64,000 nt of DNA from positions 1 through 64,000 of the forward strand of contig JBARRO010000139.1 of the NCBI GenBank assembly GCA_049644265.1, given 5' to 3'. Origin of the DNA: JBARRO01 sp049644265. GTDB lineage: Bacteria > Bacteroidota > Ignavibacteria > UBA10030. Shown here piece by piece: positions 51,110-60,420 of this stretch (positions within the stretch are counted from its first letter, which is position 1; each line of letters begins with the position of its first letter). The notes beneath the pieces are model-generated. The model did not search any database. It was given only the letters and a program-made list of their open reading frames with translations, and was not told the origin of the DNA. The position numbers were made by a program, and so were the translations under genes.

Positions 51110-51538
51110 ATGCGGTTGTGGAGTCTCCATCCGTCCTATCTCGACGCCAAAGGCCTGGTCGCCGTCTGGCGTGAGGCGCTTCTTGCGAGAGCAGTGTTGC
51201 GCGGGGCGACGAAAGGGTACAAGCACCATGCACAACTCGAGCGGTTCAGGAAATGCCGACGACCTCTTGCCGCAATCAACAGCTATCTTAGCGGAATTAA
51301 TGACGAGGCACTTCGAAGAGGATACAAATTTGACAGCAGGAAGCTTGGACCCCCGTCACGAGGCCCAGTGCTTACGGTGACACGAGGACAGCTTCGGTAT
51401 GAGCTGGAACATCTGAAGAAAAAACTTCGAACGAGAGACACGCAGCGGTACAACAAGTTGGCAACCCTGAAGAGAGTTCATCCACATCCCCTCTTTCGGG
51501 TCATTGCGGGAACAGTTGAATCCTGGGAAAGACTTTGA
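51110..51538 (+). CDS. Pyrimidine-dimer DNA glycosylase / endonuclease V-like protein
   Basis: 142 residues from ATG 51110. MRLWSLHPSYLDAKGLVAVW followed by REALLARAVL and GYKHHAQLERF is the Pyr_excise signature related to T4 endonuclease V; the family is expected to cut at UV-induced dimers. The rest is basic and probably binds DNA (KKKLRTRDTQRYNKL). Converges with folD; the two stop codons are 5 bases apart. The frame begins 33 bases earlier but the chosen start gives the family N-terminus. Confidence 0.85.
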   Translation: MRLWSLHPSYLDAKGLVAVWREALLARAVLRGATKGYKHHAQLERFRKCRRPLAAINSYLSGINDEALRRGYKFDSRKLGPPSRGPVLTVTRGQLRYELEHLKKKLRTRDTQRYNKLATLKRVHPHPLFRVIAGTVESWERL

Positions 51539-51543
51539 CGGAA

Positions 51544-52425
51544 CTACGAGGCTGACGCTGAAGCGGCTTTGAGAGTATTCTTCATCAGGAGGGCGATGGT
51601 CATCGGACCAACCCCGCCGGGGACCGGGGTTATCGCCTTGGCAATTTTTTCCGCGGAAGCGAAATGAACATCTCCCACAATACGGTATCCGTTCTTTGCT
51701 GAGGCATCCTCAACGCGGTTGATTCCGACATCGATCACGACAACTCCTTCCTTCAACATCTCACCGCGTATAAACTCTGCTTTGCCGATGGCTGCGATAA
51801 GAATATCGGCCGCCTTCGTGTAGGGCGTCAAGTCCTTTGCCCCGGTGTGGGCAATAGTGACAATCGCATTTGCCGCTGCTTGTTTCTGCATGAGCATATT
51901 CGCGACCGGCTTGCCGACAATATTGCTCCTTCCAACGACAACCACATGCTTCCCGGAAGGATCGTTGCCGCTGCGAATCAGGAGCTCCTGAATCCCTGCG
52001 GGCGTGCAAGGCTTGAACGTCTCTTCGCCAAGCACAAGCTTGCCAATATTCTGCGGATGGAATCCGTCAACATCCTTCGTGGGGCTGACGCTTTCAATGA
52101 CCCGCTGTTCGCTGATGTGTTTCGGAAGGGGCAGCTGGACGAGAATTCCGTGAATTCTGGTGTCCACATTGAACTGGCGAATTTTTTCAAGAAGAATTTG
52201 CTCCGAAGTATCTGCCGACATCCGCTCCGTCACCGAGTAGAATCCCATTTCCTCGCATGCCTTCCCTTTCATCCGCACATAGATCTGGGATGAGGAATTC
52301 TCTCCCACCAGTATAAAGGCGAGGCCGGGGGTAATTCCTTTCGCGTTCTTCAGGCGAAGGGTTTCGCCTTTGACCTCCTGCCGGATGTCTTCGGAGATCT
52401 TTTTGCCGTCGATGATTTGGGCCAA
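51544..52425 (-). CDS. folD: Bifunctional methylenetetrahydrofolate dehydrogenase / cyclohydrolase
   Basis: Interconverts 5,10-methylene- and 10-formyl-tetrahydrofolate. 293 residues with VGENSSSQIYVRMKGKACEE (catalytic Tyr and Lys), VQLPLPKH, SPTKDVDGFHP, VVVGRSNIVGKPVA (NADP site) and TPVPGGVGPMTIALLMKNT. All sites intact. Stands alone, separated from ymdB by a repeat tract. Confidence 0.97.
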   Translation of the reverse strand: MAQIIDGKKISEDIRQEVKGETLRLKNAKGITPGLAFILVGENSSSQIYVRMKGKACEEMGFYSVTERMSADTSEQILLEKIRQFNVDTRIHGILVQLPLPKHISEQRVIESVSPTKDVDGFHPQNIGKLVLGEETFKPCTPAGIQELLIRSGNDPSGKHVVVVGRSNIVGKPVANMLMQKQAAANAIVTIAHTGAKDLTPYTKAADILIAAIGKAEFIRGEMLKEGVVVIDVGINRVEDASAKNGYRIVGDVHFASAEKIAKAITPVPGGVGPMTIALLMKNTLKAASASAS

Positions 52426-52429
52426 GGGA

Positions 52430-52512
52430 GTTGAGGAGTAGTGAGTAGACGAGTGGAGGAGTCTATGAGTCGATGAGTCTATGAGTCGATGAGTAGATGA
52501 GCCTCTAAGTAG
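52430..52512. repeat. gagtctatgagtcgatgag-type repeat tract
   Basis: At least six imperfect copies of gagtctatgagtcgat and gagtagatgag between ymdB and folD; the folD start codon lies only a few bases away. Confidence 0.75.
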
Positions 52513-52515
52513 GAA

Positions 52516-53319
52516 TCAAGAGCTGCCGAATGCGGGGAAGATCAGCTGTTCGATCTTGGTCGCCTTTCCGGTCTCGGTATCAACCTGGATATACACCGCA
52601 CACATACGGACGTCGTGTTCGGCCATTTCGAACTTGTAGGGAGTCTGGTGCTGAAAGCGCTTGATCGCTATCTCTTTTTTCATGCCGATGACAGAATCGT
52701 AGGGGCCTGTCATGCCGACGTCGGTAATGTACGCAGTGCCGTTGGGAAGAATCCTTGCGTCTGCGGTCGGAATGTGGGTGTGTGTGCCCACGACAGCGCT
52801 GACGCGTCCGTCAAGATGCCATGCGAGCGCCATTTTTTCCGCCGTGGCCTCCGCGTGCATGTCTATAAAGATAACCTTCGTATCGTTGGCGATCTTGCTG
52901 ACAGCCCAATCTGCGGAACGGAACGGGTCGTCAATCGTCTGCATGTAGGTTCGTCCCTGCAGATTGATGACGCCCACTCTGCCCTTCTCTTTCAGGTCGT
53001 AGACGATGAATCCAAAGCCCGGATTTTCTTTCGGATAGTTGAGCGGCCGGAGAAGGTTTCGCTCTTTTGCAAGAAGTGGCTTAATCTGCCAACGGTCCCA
53101 AATGTGGTTTCCAGACGTGATGACATGAACGCCGAGACCAAACAGGACCTTCGTTTCCTCTTCGGAAATGCTTTTCCCCTCATTGACGTTCTCGCCGTTC
53201 GCGATGCAGAAGTCGATTTCGTACTTCTGGAGGTATTGCTTGAGCATCATCGAAACGAGATTCATCCCGGGTTTCCCGTTGATGTCGCCAACAAACAGAA
53301 TATTGAGGAGTTTGGACAA
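52516..53319 (-). CDS. YmdB-family metallophosphoesterase
   Basis: 267 residues. FVGDINGKPG, IANGENVNEG, SGNHIWD, HAEATAEKMA and VGTHTHIPTAD are the metal-binding motifs of the YmdB/TIGR00282 family, whose Bacillus member hydrolyses 2',3'-cyclic nucleotides and affects biofilm and motility decisions. Full length with all metal ligands. Lies next to a polysaccharide cluster; a link is possible but not shown. Confidence 0.92.
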   Translation of the reverse strand: MSKLLNILFVGDINGKPGMNLVSMMLKQYLQKYEIDFCIANGENVNEGKSISEEETKVLFGLGVHVITSGNHIWDRWQIKPLLAKERNLLRPLNYPKENPGFGFIVYDLKEKGRVGVINLQGRTYMQTIDDPFRSADWAVSKIANDTKVIFIDMHAEATAEKMALAWHLDGRVSAVVGTHTHIPTADARILPNGTAYITDVGMTGPYDSVIGMKKEIAIKRFQHQTPYKFEMAEHDVRMCAVYIQVDTETGKATKIEQLIFPAFGSS

Positions 53320-53417
53320 TTGTTCTCCGATTTGAAAGGATTTTCGGCAGTTAACGATGAACAGCTGGCGCCGTTCAATATAGAGGAAAAAGGAGTGAAA
53401 GAAAAGGAGATGCTACT

Positions 53418-54455
53418 CTACTGCGATTCCAACGCCTTCCGGTAAGCGTCTCTGAGTTTTATTGCGGCGTTCTTCCACGAAAACTCGTTCTTGAATTTCT
53501 CCCGGAGTCCGGTCCCTCGGTCTTTTTCCAGAGCCCGGACGATTCCGCCGCGAATGTCCTCGACGTAATTCGGATCCACGTATTCTGCATCTGAGCCAAA
53601 GTAATCCCGCGTTCCGCCGTTGGGCGTAATCACAATGTTGGCCCCGGCAAGTCCCGCCTCGAGTGCGGCGATACCGGGAGTTTCAAAGATGGAGGGAAGC
53701 GCAAACACTTTGGCCGCAGCGTATGCCGAAGCGAGAAGCGGTGAATCATGAGGAATGCTTTCGAGAACCGTCAGACGGGGATTTCGCTTTGCCTGTTCCA
53801 TGCATGCACGGCCTGCCTCCGATTGCTCAATTCTGCCTATGATGACGGCGGGAATTTCTACAGACTCCAGCGCTCGCAGGAGTCGGAAGACATTTTTGCG
53901 TGCAGGACCCACATGTCCGACATTCAGAACAAAATTCTCGGTCCCGTACTTCTTCTTAAAAAGACCGGGCTTTGCACTGTAGAATCTTTTCTCTATACCA
54001 ACCGGCACAACGGTGAGGGATTCCTTTGAAACTCCGAAGCCGTTGGAAAACAGCGTCGCCTCTGCCTGCGTCGTGGGGAACACCGCCTTCGCCCATTGAC
54101 ATATCTCTGCCATGATGCCATAGTCGGTCCAGAAACCTGGAAGGAACTTTCTCAACGACCTGTCTCCCGCAATCGCCATCCGTACGAAAGCGCCCGAATG
54201 GCGCGTGTAGAAGATCGGGGTCACAACGGTGGGAACGCCGTTGAGCTTCAGCATGCGAGCCAGGTGGTATGTCCCGATGCCAGCACTAAAGATGTGCACA
54301 AGGTCAAATTCGCCCTTCTTAAATTCCTGCCAGGAATCAAACAAGGCGACCTTCACGCCGAGATTCTCCAGCTCCACTTTTGTCTGGAGGATCTGAGTGC
54401 GGGGGCCTCCCTTCAGCATCATGATAGATTGATAAGAGGCGAGGCAGATGTTCAT
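53418..54455 (-). CDS. Glycosyltransferase family 4 (GT-B)
   Basis: 345 residues from ATG 54455 (MNICLASYQSIMMLKGGPRT). GGP near the N-terminus is the donor-side loop; LNVGHVGPARKNVFRLLRAL starts the second Rossmann domain and ALPSIFETPGIAALEAGLAGANIV is the GT4 E-x7-E region. The frame extends about 440 bases upstream, but that part overlaps the deacetylase gene and a repeat. Last gene of a minus-strand surface-polysaccharide cluster. Sugar unknown. Confidence 0.88.
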   Translation of the reverse strand: MNICLASYQSIMMLKGGPRTQILQTKVELENLGVKVALFDSWQEFKKGEFDLVHIFSAGIGTYHLARMLKLNGVPTVVTPIFYTRHSGAFVRMAIAGDRSLRKFLPGFWTDYGIMAEICQWAKAVFPTTQAEATLFSNGFGVSKESLTVVPVGIEKRFYSAKPGLFKKKYGTENFVLNVGHVGPARKNVFRLLRALESVEIPAVIIGRIEQSEAGRACMEQAKRNPRLTVLESIPHDSPLLASAYAAAKVFALPSIFETPGIAALEAGLAGANIVITPNGGTRDYFGSDAEYVDPNYVEDIRGGIVRALEKDRGTGLREKFKNEFSWKNAAIKLRDAYRKALESQ

Positions 54456-54459
54456 GGGG

Positions 54460-54586
54460 AGGTAGCGGTTAGCAGGTGAATCATGAGTGAAAAGTGAAAG
54501 GTGAATAGTTAGAGCGTATATCGCACTTTGAACATTGAACTTTAAACTCGAAACTTCAAACTCTAAACTCCAAACTATCTCCCACC
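54460..54586. repeat. gtgaaaagtgaaaggtgaat and aaactccaaactcg repeat tracts
   Basis: The left half is made of gtgaaaagtgaaagg words, the right half of ttgaactttaaactcgaaac words. Fills the gap between the GT4 and deacetylase genes and reaches the deacetylase stop. Confidence 0.72.
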
Positions 54587-56161
54587 TTACCCTCGCCCCA
54601 ACCGCCTCCTCCCCAATCTCATCATTCCCGAAACGGCATCCACCGTTTTCGTCAACGGTATCCGGTAGTTGAACTTCCGGATTCGAGCGTAGTCGTCGGG
54701 GAACTGGACCGTCATCGGGTCTTTTTTCCAAAACAGTGAATCGAGGTGAATTTCCTTTCGCATCGGCGAAAATGCTTCCGTACCGTCCGCTTTGGAGATG
54801 CGCAGCCAAACAGACTCCTTCGGCGGATCGCCTCCCGGAATGAGGATGGACCCTTTCAACGTCATTGTTGATCCGATGCTGCTCCGCTCCTTCCACCATG
54901 AAGCGTACGTGTGCATTGGGACAAGCGAAATACGCGCCTGTTTTATTGCGGCGAACAGATGTTCCAGAACTGCCGGATGTCCGTCTTTTGGATGATGATA
55001 GAAAATCATCGGGTCCCGCATGGCAAGCTTTTGCGCAACCACAAAGTCAAAATAGCTCTTCATCTGTTCTTCAAAGTATCCCTGTCGCCGCAGGCTTCCG
55101 ATGCAGATTGGGTGGACCGGAACCTGAAGGGACTTTGACCATTCACCGTGAAGAAGCGGGAAAGAAGGGAAATTGTCATGATCGTACGAGAACTCCGAAG
55201 AATACTCAAAGCCCGCCATGAGAATCGCCCTGCCGAGGTCGTTGTTCCAGACTCCGAGTGGCGCAGCAAATCCCTTCGCCGTCAACCCTTCGCGCTCAAA
55301 TATCTTCATTGCCTGCCGGATGTTCTTCTCGTTCCCCCCGTAATCGTCAAACACCTTGTGCTCGAAGCAATGAATGCCGATTTCCTGCGACTCCATGCGC
55401 TTAAACATCGAAAGGAACAGCTGCTGACTCCCGACGTCGACAAACCAGGTGGCCGGAATGCCGTGCTTTGTGGTAAGCTGAAAGAGCTCATCGATTTCCG
55501 AGGGGCTCCCGTAATCGGTGTCGATGCGGAATGCGAACACCGACCGCGCTTCGCCCGGGAAATACCAGCGGTGGGCATATGGCAATCCCCTCCGGTGATG
55601 AAGAACCTCCAGCGAACGCGAAACCAGCCTTCGCAGACTTCCTTTCGAGACATTCGAAACACGTTCGAACGGCAGGCGGGGCTCAGGCGAGTAGAACGAT
55701 TTCGTTGCAGCGGCGGTGTCCATCACCAGCCGGGCTGGGTCGAACGGCAGCGCCATGATGGTGCCGGGCTCGTGGGCGCCGATGTGACCCGAATAATCTC
55801 CGCTGTCGGTGCGAAGCTCGTTGGCGTTCCAGGCAAGCTGACACCGCTCACGAACATCGATGAGTCCTATTCCTGAAAACAATGATTCACGGTCGGGTAG
55901 AATGTAATGAATGTATTCGCGTTCGTACGTCGATTGCCGGATTCGCGCGTACACTTTCGATGAACACAAAACAGCGCCGCCGAGCGCCAGGAACTGGCGC
56001 AGCATTTCCGATTCCCGGTCGTCGACATCATCGCCCGCGACAAGAACGCTGTAGTTCTCCGCAGTCAGCGCCTCCTTGACGCGGTCGTACGGAACTCCCT
56101 CCTGTTGCAGCAGGAGTTCCCAGCCGCGGGGATCGCCGAGTATACCAACGCGAATATTCAT
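54587..56161 (-). CDS. Polysaccharide deacetylase-domain protein with GATase-like N-terminus
   Basis: 524 residues. Residues 1-80 (NIRVGILGDPRGWELLLQQ, YSVLVAGDDVDDRE, FLALGGAVLCSSKVYA) resemble a glutamine-amidotransferase-like Rossmann fold without catalytic Cys. A linker follows, then a NodB-type deacetylase core: FAFRIDTDYGSPSEIDELF, PATWFVDVG, IGIHCFEHKVFDDYG and AKGFAAPLGVWNND. MIFYHHPKDGHP closes the metal site. Deacetylates or otherwise edits a surface or secreted glycan. Shares a 4-base overlap with the flippase gene, so it belongs to the same unit. Confidence 0.82.
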   Translation of the reverse strand: MNIRVGILGDPRGWELLLQQEGVPYDRVKEALTAENYSVLVAGDDVDDRESEMLRQFLALGGAVLCSSKVYARIRQSTYEREYIHYILPDRESLFSGIGLIDVRERCQLAWNANELRTDSGDYSGHIGAHEPGTIMALPFDPARLVMDTAAATKSFYSPEPRLPFERVSNVSKGSLRRLVSRSLEVLHHRRGLPYAHRWYFPGEARSVFAFRIDTDYGSPSEIDELFQLTTKHGIPATWFVDVGSQQLFLSMFKRMESQEIGIHCFEHKVFDDYGGNEKNIRQAMKIFEREGLTAKGFAAPLGVWNNDLGRAILMAGFEYSSEFSYDHDNFPSFPLLHGEWSKSLQVPVHPICIGSLRRQGYFEEQMKSYFDFVVAQKLAMRDPMIFYHHPKDGHPAVLEHLFAAIKQARISLVPMHTYASWWKERSSIGSTMTLKGSILIPGGDPPKESVWLRISKADGTEAFSPMRKEIHLDSLFWKKDPMTVQFPDDYARIRKFNYRIPLTKTVDAVSGMMRLGRRRLGRG

Positions 56162-57555
56162 GCCATCCGCCTTCCGAGTGCGAGGATTTCTTCCCTGGTT
56201 ACCGCGCGGATCCCATAGACAGCTGCACCGTAGAACGCTGCCCCTCCCACCACCGCAATTGCAGCATGGAGGTTCGGAAATACGAGGAGAAGGGCCGCCA
56301 TGGCTGCAGACGCGAACATGATCCGCACAACGGAATTTGGAGAAACAAGGGGCAGATAGTCAAGAAGTTTCTTTCTCATCAGCACGACTGTCACACCTTC
56401 CGAGAGAACAACCCCGAGTGCAGCGCCCGGAGCCCCGAACCAGCGAGTCAGGACAACGCACAACACCGTATAGACCGCCGCGCTGACCGCCATGACTTTT
56501 CCGAACTCCTTTTCCTTGCGGAGCGCAAGCAATCCCGTCATATACACCGAATGCAGCATTGTCAGGAAGAAATACCAGACCATGACGCGAAAGACGAGAG
56601 CCGAGTCGGCGAACGCGCCTCCGAAGATGATCTCAAAGAGCTTCGACGCGAGCACCATGCCGCCGAGAGAGAGCGGAAGTCCCAGGAGTATGATCCACTT
56701 CATGGCCGTGGTCAGCGTCGATGAGAGCGCCTCCACGGATTCTGTGCGAAGTCTTACCGACGCCGGGAGCAGCAGCGTCGCAACGATCCGGTCGATCATC
56801 AGAAGAAAGAAGACGAGCTTGCTTGCTGCGCTGAAGATGCCGACTTCAGATGCCGTAAAAAGAATTCCAAGAATGATGGGGGGAAGATTGATGCTGACGT
56901 GCGCAAGAACAAATCCGCTTCCCATCGGGAATGCCTGCTTCATCAGCGAGACCCATCGTGCAGGAGTCAACGATATCCGCAGCGGACCCTGCCGTCGTTC
57001 GTATGCCTTCCACATCAGAACCGCGGCAAGCATGTCGCCGACCGGTCCCGCAACCGCCGCCAGCATCAGATCGTTCACCGAACGGACAAATACGACCAGC
57101 ACCAGGAGATAGAGGAGGGCCGAGGCGGTTCTCGCCCGTGAAAAAACAACCATTTCCTCCTTGCCTTGAAAATACCATTCCAGAAAGAGGGATTGAAAGA
57201 ATGCAGCCGAACACGTAATAAGGATCAACCGTGCAACGACATCGTCCCGGAGAACAAAATAGCAGACCGCAAACAGAATTGCGAAGGCAGCCAGCGAATT
57301 GACGAGCCGAACGCCGAGGATTTCACCGACGAGAGTCGGGGAATCCATCCGGGCAATTTCGCGCGTTCCGAGGACGTGCAATCCCCCACTGCTCACCATG
57401 ATGACATACGAAAGAACCGTCAACGCGAGACTGAGCGCTCCAAAACCGTACAACCCGATCGTGCGGGCCAGATACGCCACCGCGAGGAACCCCAGTAAGC
57501 GGCGGGCAACGTCGCTCAACAACAGCGACAGAAAATTCTTGGAGAGTCGCTTCAT
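56158..57555 (-). CDS. Oligosaccharide flippase (Wzx/MATE-like)
   Basis: 465 residues with about 14 hydrophobic helices. The start RLSKNFLSLLLSDVARRLLGFLA, YLARTIGLYGFGALSLALTVL and ARMDSPTLVGEILGVRLVNSLAA fit the polysaccharide-biosynthesis flippase family. Moves lipid-linked glycans across the inner membrane. Four-base overlaps with genes on both sides show tight coupling. Confidence 0.9.
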   Translation of the reverse strand: MKRLSKNFLSLLLSDVARRLLGFLAVAYLARTIGLYGFGALSLALTVLSYVIMVSSGGLHVLGTREIARMDSPTLVGEILGVRLVNSLAAFAILFAVCYFVLRDDVVARLILITCSAAFFQSLFLEWYFQGKEEMVVFSRARTASALLYLLVLVVFVRSVNDLMLAAVAGPVGDMLAAVLMWKAYERRQGPLRISLTPARWVSLMKQAFPMGSGFVLAHVSINLPPIILGILFTASEVGIFSAASKLVFFLLMIDRIVATLLLPASVRLRTESVEALSSTLTTAMKWIILLGLPLSLGGMVLASKLFEIIFGGAFADSALVFRVMVWYFFLTMLHSVYMTGLLALRKEKEFGKVMAVSAAVYTVLCVVLTRWFGAPGAALGVVLSEGVTVVLMRKKLLDYLPLVSPNSVVRIMFASAAMAALLLVFPNLHAAIAVVGGAAFYGAAVYGIRAVTREEILALGRRMA

Positions 57556-58556
57556 GCGGAGAGCTCGGTGATCAGTCGATGCAATCCTGATTCACGCAGC
57601 TTCTTTGCAAAGAGCTTCGCGGCCCGCGCACGAGCTCTGGAGCCGCGGGTTTTTGGCATCCGCAATGCCTTCTGGATTGCGGCTGCGAGCGAGGATGCGT
57701 CAGTCGAAGTGAGAATGCCGGTGTTTCCCACGGCATGGGAATTCCCTCCGACATCTGTCGCCACGGGGATGCACCCGCACAGCATCGCTTCACAGAGCGT
57801 GTTTGGCAACCCTTCACGACGGGACGGCTGGCAATAGACCTTTGCCCGCCGATACAAAGGGAGAAGATATGACCTGCGCAGTGGATCGAGGATGGTGACG
57901 TTGGGGGGAGCATCGAGATTCCGCGCAGCTTTCTTCCCCACGCCGACGACAAGAAACTGCGTTGAGCGGAGCTGACGGGCAGCCTGCATCAGGAGGTCGA
58001 TTCCCTTCAGCCGCACACGCCGTTCGTCGTGCACGACCGCAACCGTCAGCACGAATGATTCCTTGCGGCCTTTCGGTTTCCAGAAGTCCGAGTCGTAGCC
58101 GGTCGGAAGAAAGCGGATATTGCGACCATCGTAGGCGGCAAGAGTTGTCGCGTCGTTGCGGAGGCTCTCATCGACCACGAGGACGCGATCGGCGTTCCGG
58201 AGAGCATAGCGAACGAGCGGAGCCTTCCACGGGCTGAGCCAGATTCCATAACCAAGTTCGGGCTCTTTTGCAACGTCCACGCCACCCACAACGATGACAG
58301 ATTTCTTTCCGGAAATCCTGGCACACAGCACACCGACAAATGCATAGACAGACGCAAACCAGCAAAAGACGACATCGGATTGCGGGACACTCATCGCGAT
58401 TCTGATGGCCTGAAGAATCCCATGACCGATGAGAGGTTTGACGGAATACCCGGCCGACAATGTGTCGATATCGTCCTGGATGAACGGTGTGTGGAACGCT
58501 GAGAGAAAGAGAATGCGGGTGGAGGATTTCAGGCGTGTGCGGGAGTTTGGCGTCAA
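57552..58556 (-). CDS. Glycosyltransferase family 4 (GT-B)
   Basis: 334 residues from a TTG start (MTPNSRTRLKSSTRILFLSA). VIVVGGVDVAKEPELGYGIW, DRVLVVDESLRND, FLPTGYDSDFW and PSRREGLPNTLCEAMLCGCIPVATDVGGN are GT4 hallmarks. First gene of the cluster GT4-flippase-deacetylase-GT4. The TTG start has no strong ribosome-binding site, and no better start is visible. Confidence 0.88.
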   Translation of the reverse strand: MTPNSRTRLKSSTRILFLSAFHTPFIQDDIDTLSAGYSVKPLIGHGILQAIRIAMSVPQSDVVFCWFASVYAFVGVLCARISGKKSVIVVGGVDVAKEPELGYGIWLSPWKAPLVRYALRNADRVLVVDESLRNDATTLAAYDGRNIRFLPTGYDSDFWKPKGRKESFVLTVAVVHDERRVRLKGIDLLMQAARQLRSTQFLVVGVGKKAARNLDAPPNVTILDPLRRSYLLPLYRRAKVYCQPSRREGLPNTLCEAMLCGCIPVATDVGGNSHAVGNTGILTSTDASSLAAAIQKALRMPKTRGSRARARAAKLFAKKLRESGLHRLITELSA

Positions 58557-58580
58557 GGGCGGTTCTGGTCCTGATCGGGA

Positions 58581-59072
58581 TTATTCATCGACATTGACTT
58601 CAAACCTGACAACTTCAAACCCCTTGAGTGTATCGAGCACGCCAAAGACGACGCCGAAAAACATCGTCACCATGCCTGTCAGGAACGAAGCGATGATGAA
58701 GTACCGGATGGGGAGCACGTTCACAAAGAAGTCGAGGCCGATTAACAACGAAGTGACTACAAAGAGACCGACGGCAAGAAAATAGCAGAACAAGGAGTTC
58801 CGCACAAGCCGTGCCCGGGAGAGGAGGCGTCCGATCTGCTTCGTGATACTTTCCAAACGCTGATTGTCGGCCGTTTGCAGCTCCTGTTTTCCGGCCTGAT
58901 GGAGCAGCTTTCGTTTCTCTTCGTTGAGGATCCGAATCCGGTTGAGGATGGTGGAAAACTTGCTGCTGATGCCGAGGAGGAGAAGTCCGCACGCGCTGAT
59001 CATGACTGCAGGAGCCAGAATCAGCTGGATAACCTGAATGACGGTGATATGATCGCTCAGTGATTGATTCAC
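58581..59072 (-). CDS. DUF2721 membrane protein
   Basis: 163 residues. Three hydrophobic segments (IQLILAPAVMISACGLLLLGI, FCYFLAVGLFVVTSLLIGL, RYFIIASFLTGMVTMFFGVVF) with a charged helical loop RIRILNEEKRKLLH in between. This matches the DUF2721 family of unknown function. It is 24 bases upstream of the GT4 gene, so it may lead that operon. Confidence 0.85.
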   Translation of the reverse strand: MNQSLSDHITVIQVIQLILAPAVMISACGLLLLGISSKFSTILNRIRILNEEKRKLLHQAGKQELQTADNQRLESITKQIGRLLSRARLVRNSLFCYFLAVGLFVVTSLLIGLDFFVNVLPIRYFIIASFLTGMVTMFFGVVFGVLDTLKGFEVVRFEVNVDE

Positions 59073-59084
59073 GAATGTGTCAAA

Positions 59085-59285
59085 TTAGGGAACACGAATG
59101 AACCGAATGCAACGAATCACACGAACGAGATATTAGTTTGTGAGTTTGTATGATTCGTGTCATTCGCACGATTCGTGCAATTCGTGTTCCACGTATGGAA
59201 CGAATGCCACAAATTAGACGAATAAGAAATTGGTTTGTGAGATTCGTGTTTCATCCTTCAATCCCTCTAATCCAACCAATCCTGG
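59085..59285. repeat. cgaatgcaacgaatcacacg / attcgtgtcattcgcacg repeat block
   Basis: About 200 bases. The left half has cacgaatgaaccgaatgcaacgaatc words, the right half their complements ttcgtgtcattcgcacgattcgtg. The halves can pair into a long imperfect stem. No coding sequence. It separates purM from DUF2721. Confidence 0.75.
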
Positions 59286-60287
59286 TTATGCTTTTTTCAC
59301 CCTCCCCATCACAACCGGATTCTCTTTTTTCTTCTTCTTCAGCGCTGCGACGATCCGATCGACATCACCGGGAGCAACGATGAGGATCAAACCGATACCA
59401 AGATTCAGTGTTCGTCTGAGGTCATCTTCAGGCACGCTGCCGGCGTGTTGAATGAACTTGAAGATTGCGGGGCGCTCCCAGGCATCCCAATCTATATCAA
59501 GTGCATATCCCTTGGGGACAACCCGCATGGTGTTTCCTTCAATTCCCCCGCCCGTAATATGGGACATGGCCTTAATCTTAAACTTCGAGAGGAGCGGATA
59601 CACCATAGGGAAGTACGATCGGTGGATGGCGAGCAGAGCTTCGCCGAGTGTCATGCCCAGCTCTTTGACGCGATAGTCGAGGGGATACTTTTCAACCAGG
59701 ACATGCCGTGCGAGGGAATAGCCGTTGGTATGCAGCCCGGAGGACGGCAACCCGATGAGCACATCCCCTTCTTTTACGTTCTTACCGTTGATGATCTTTC
59801 TTTCGTCCACAACACCAACGATCGTTCCTGCGAGATCGTACTCCTCTCCCGAATACATCCCAGGCATTTCCGCGGTTTCACCGCCGACGAGAGCGCACCC
59901 GTTTTCCCTGCAGGCTTTGACAAAGCCCTTGACAACCTGTTCGGCAACATCGGGCGAGAGCTTTCCGGTGGCAAAATAATCCATGAAGTAGAGCGGCCTC
60001 GCGCCGCACACGAGGATGTCGTTCACGCAATGGTTCACAAGGTCCTGTCCCACCGTGTCGTGGCGGTTCAACGAGAAGGCGACTTTGAGCTTCGTACCCA
60101 CGCCATCAACACTGCTAACGAGCACCGGCTTCCGGATTCCGTCGAACTGTGCCCGATAGAAAGAACCAAAAAGTCCTATATCGGAAAGAACGTTTTTGTT
60201 GAACGTCGAACGGATTGGTTTCTTGATGCGCCGCACAAGCTCCTCGCCTGCATCGATATCAACGCCGGAGGATTTGTAGGTGGTCAT
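59286..60287 (-). CDS. purM: Phosphoribosylformylglycinamidine cyclo-ligase
   Basis: Fifth step of purine synthesis: closes the imidazole ring to AIR with ATP. 333 residues. VSSVDGVGTKLKVAF, VNDILVCGARPLYFMDYFA, LVGGETAEMPGMY and GLHTNGYSLAR are standard PurM motifs, and ITGGGIEGN marks the late active-site loop. The final residues KKKKKENPVVMGRVKKA are lysine-rich. No other pur gene nearby. Confidence 0.96.
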   Translation of the reverse strand: MTTYKSSGVDIDAGEELVRRIKKPIRSTFNKNVLSDIGLFGSFYRAQFDGIRKPVLVSSVDGVGTKLKVAFSLNRHDTVGQDLVNHCVNDILVCGARPLYFMDYFATGKLSPDVAEQVVKGFVKACRENGCALVGGETAEMPGMYSGEEYDLAGTIVGVVDERKIINGKNVKEGDVLIGLPSSGLHTNGYSLARHVLVEKYPLDYRVKELGMTLGEALLAIHRSYFPMVYPLLSKFKIKAMSHITGGGIEGNTMRVVPKGYALDIDWDAWERPAIFKFIQHAGSVPEDDLRRTLNLGIGLILIVAPGDVDRIVAALKKKKKENPVVMGRVKKA

Positions 60288-60297
60288 GGGAGGCTAA

Positions 60298-60420
60298 GTA
60301 GGTCGAGGTTGGTAAAGAGTAAAGTGTGAAGAGTAAAGAGTAAATGGTGAATAGTAAACAGGAAACCGTGAAGAGCGAACAGTAACTCGTGAACTGACCG
60401 CTGAAGGCTGATCATGACCG
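60298..60420. repeat. gtaaagagtaaagtgtgaag repeat tract
   Basis: Words gagtaaagtgtgaag, gtgaatagtaaac and gtgaagagcgaacag, about ten imperfect units in the divergent gap between purM and the FAH gene. Bases 60421-60589 are AT-rich and likely hold the plus-strand promoter; I cannot assign boxes. Confidence 0.72.

Noticed and set aside
52430..52512. Possible CRISPR-like array
   Set aside because: Units are under 20 bases, imperfect and without unique spacers; no cas genes in the window.
54456..54899. 148-residue N-terminal extension of the GT4 protein
   Set aside because: It overlaps the deacetylase gene and a repeat tract; the ATG at 54455 starts the GT4 fold.
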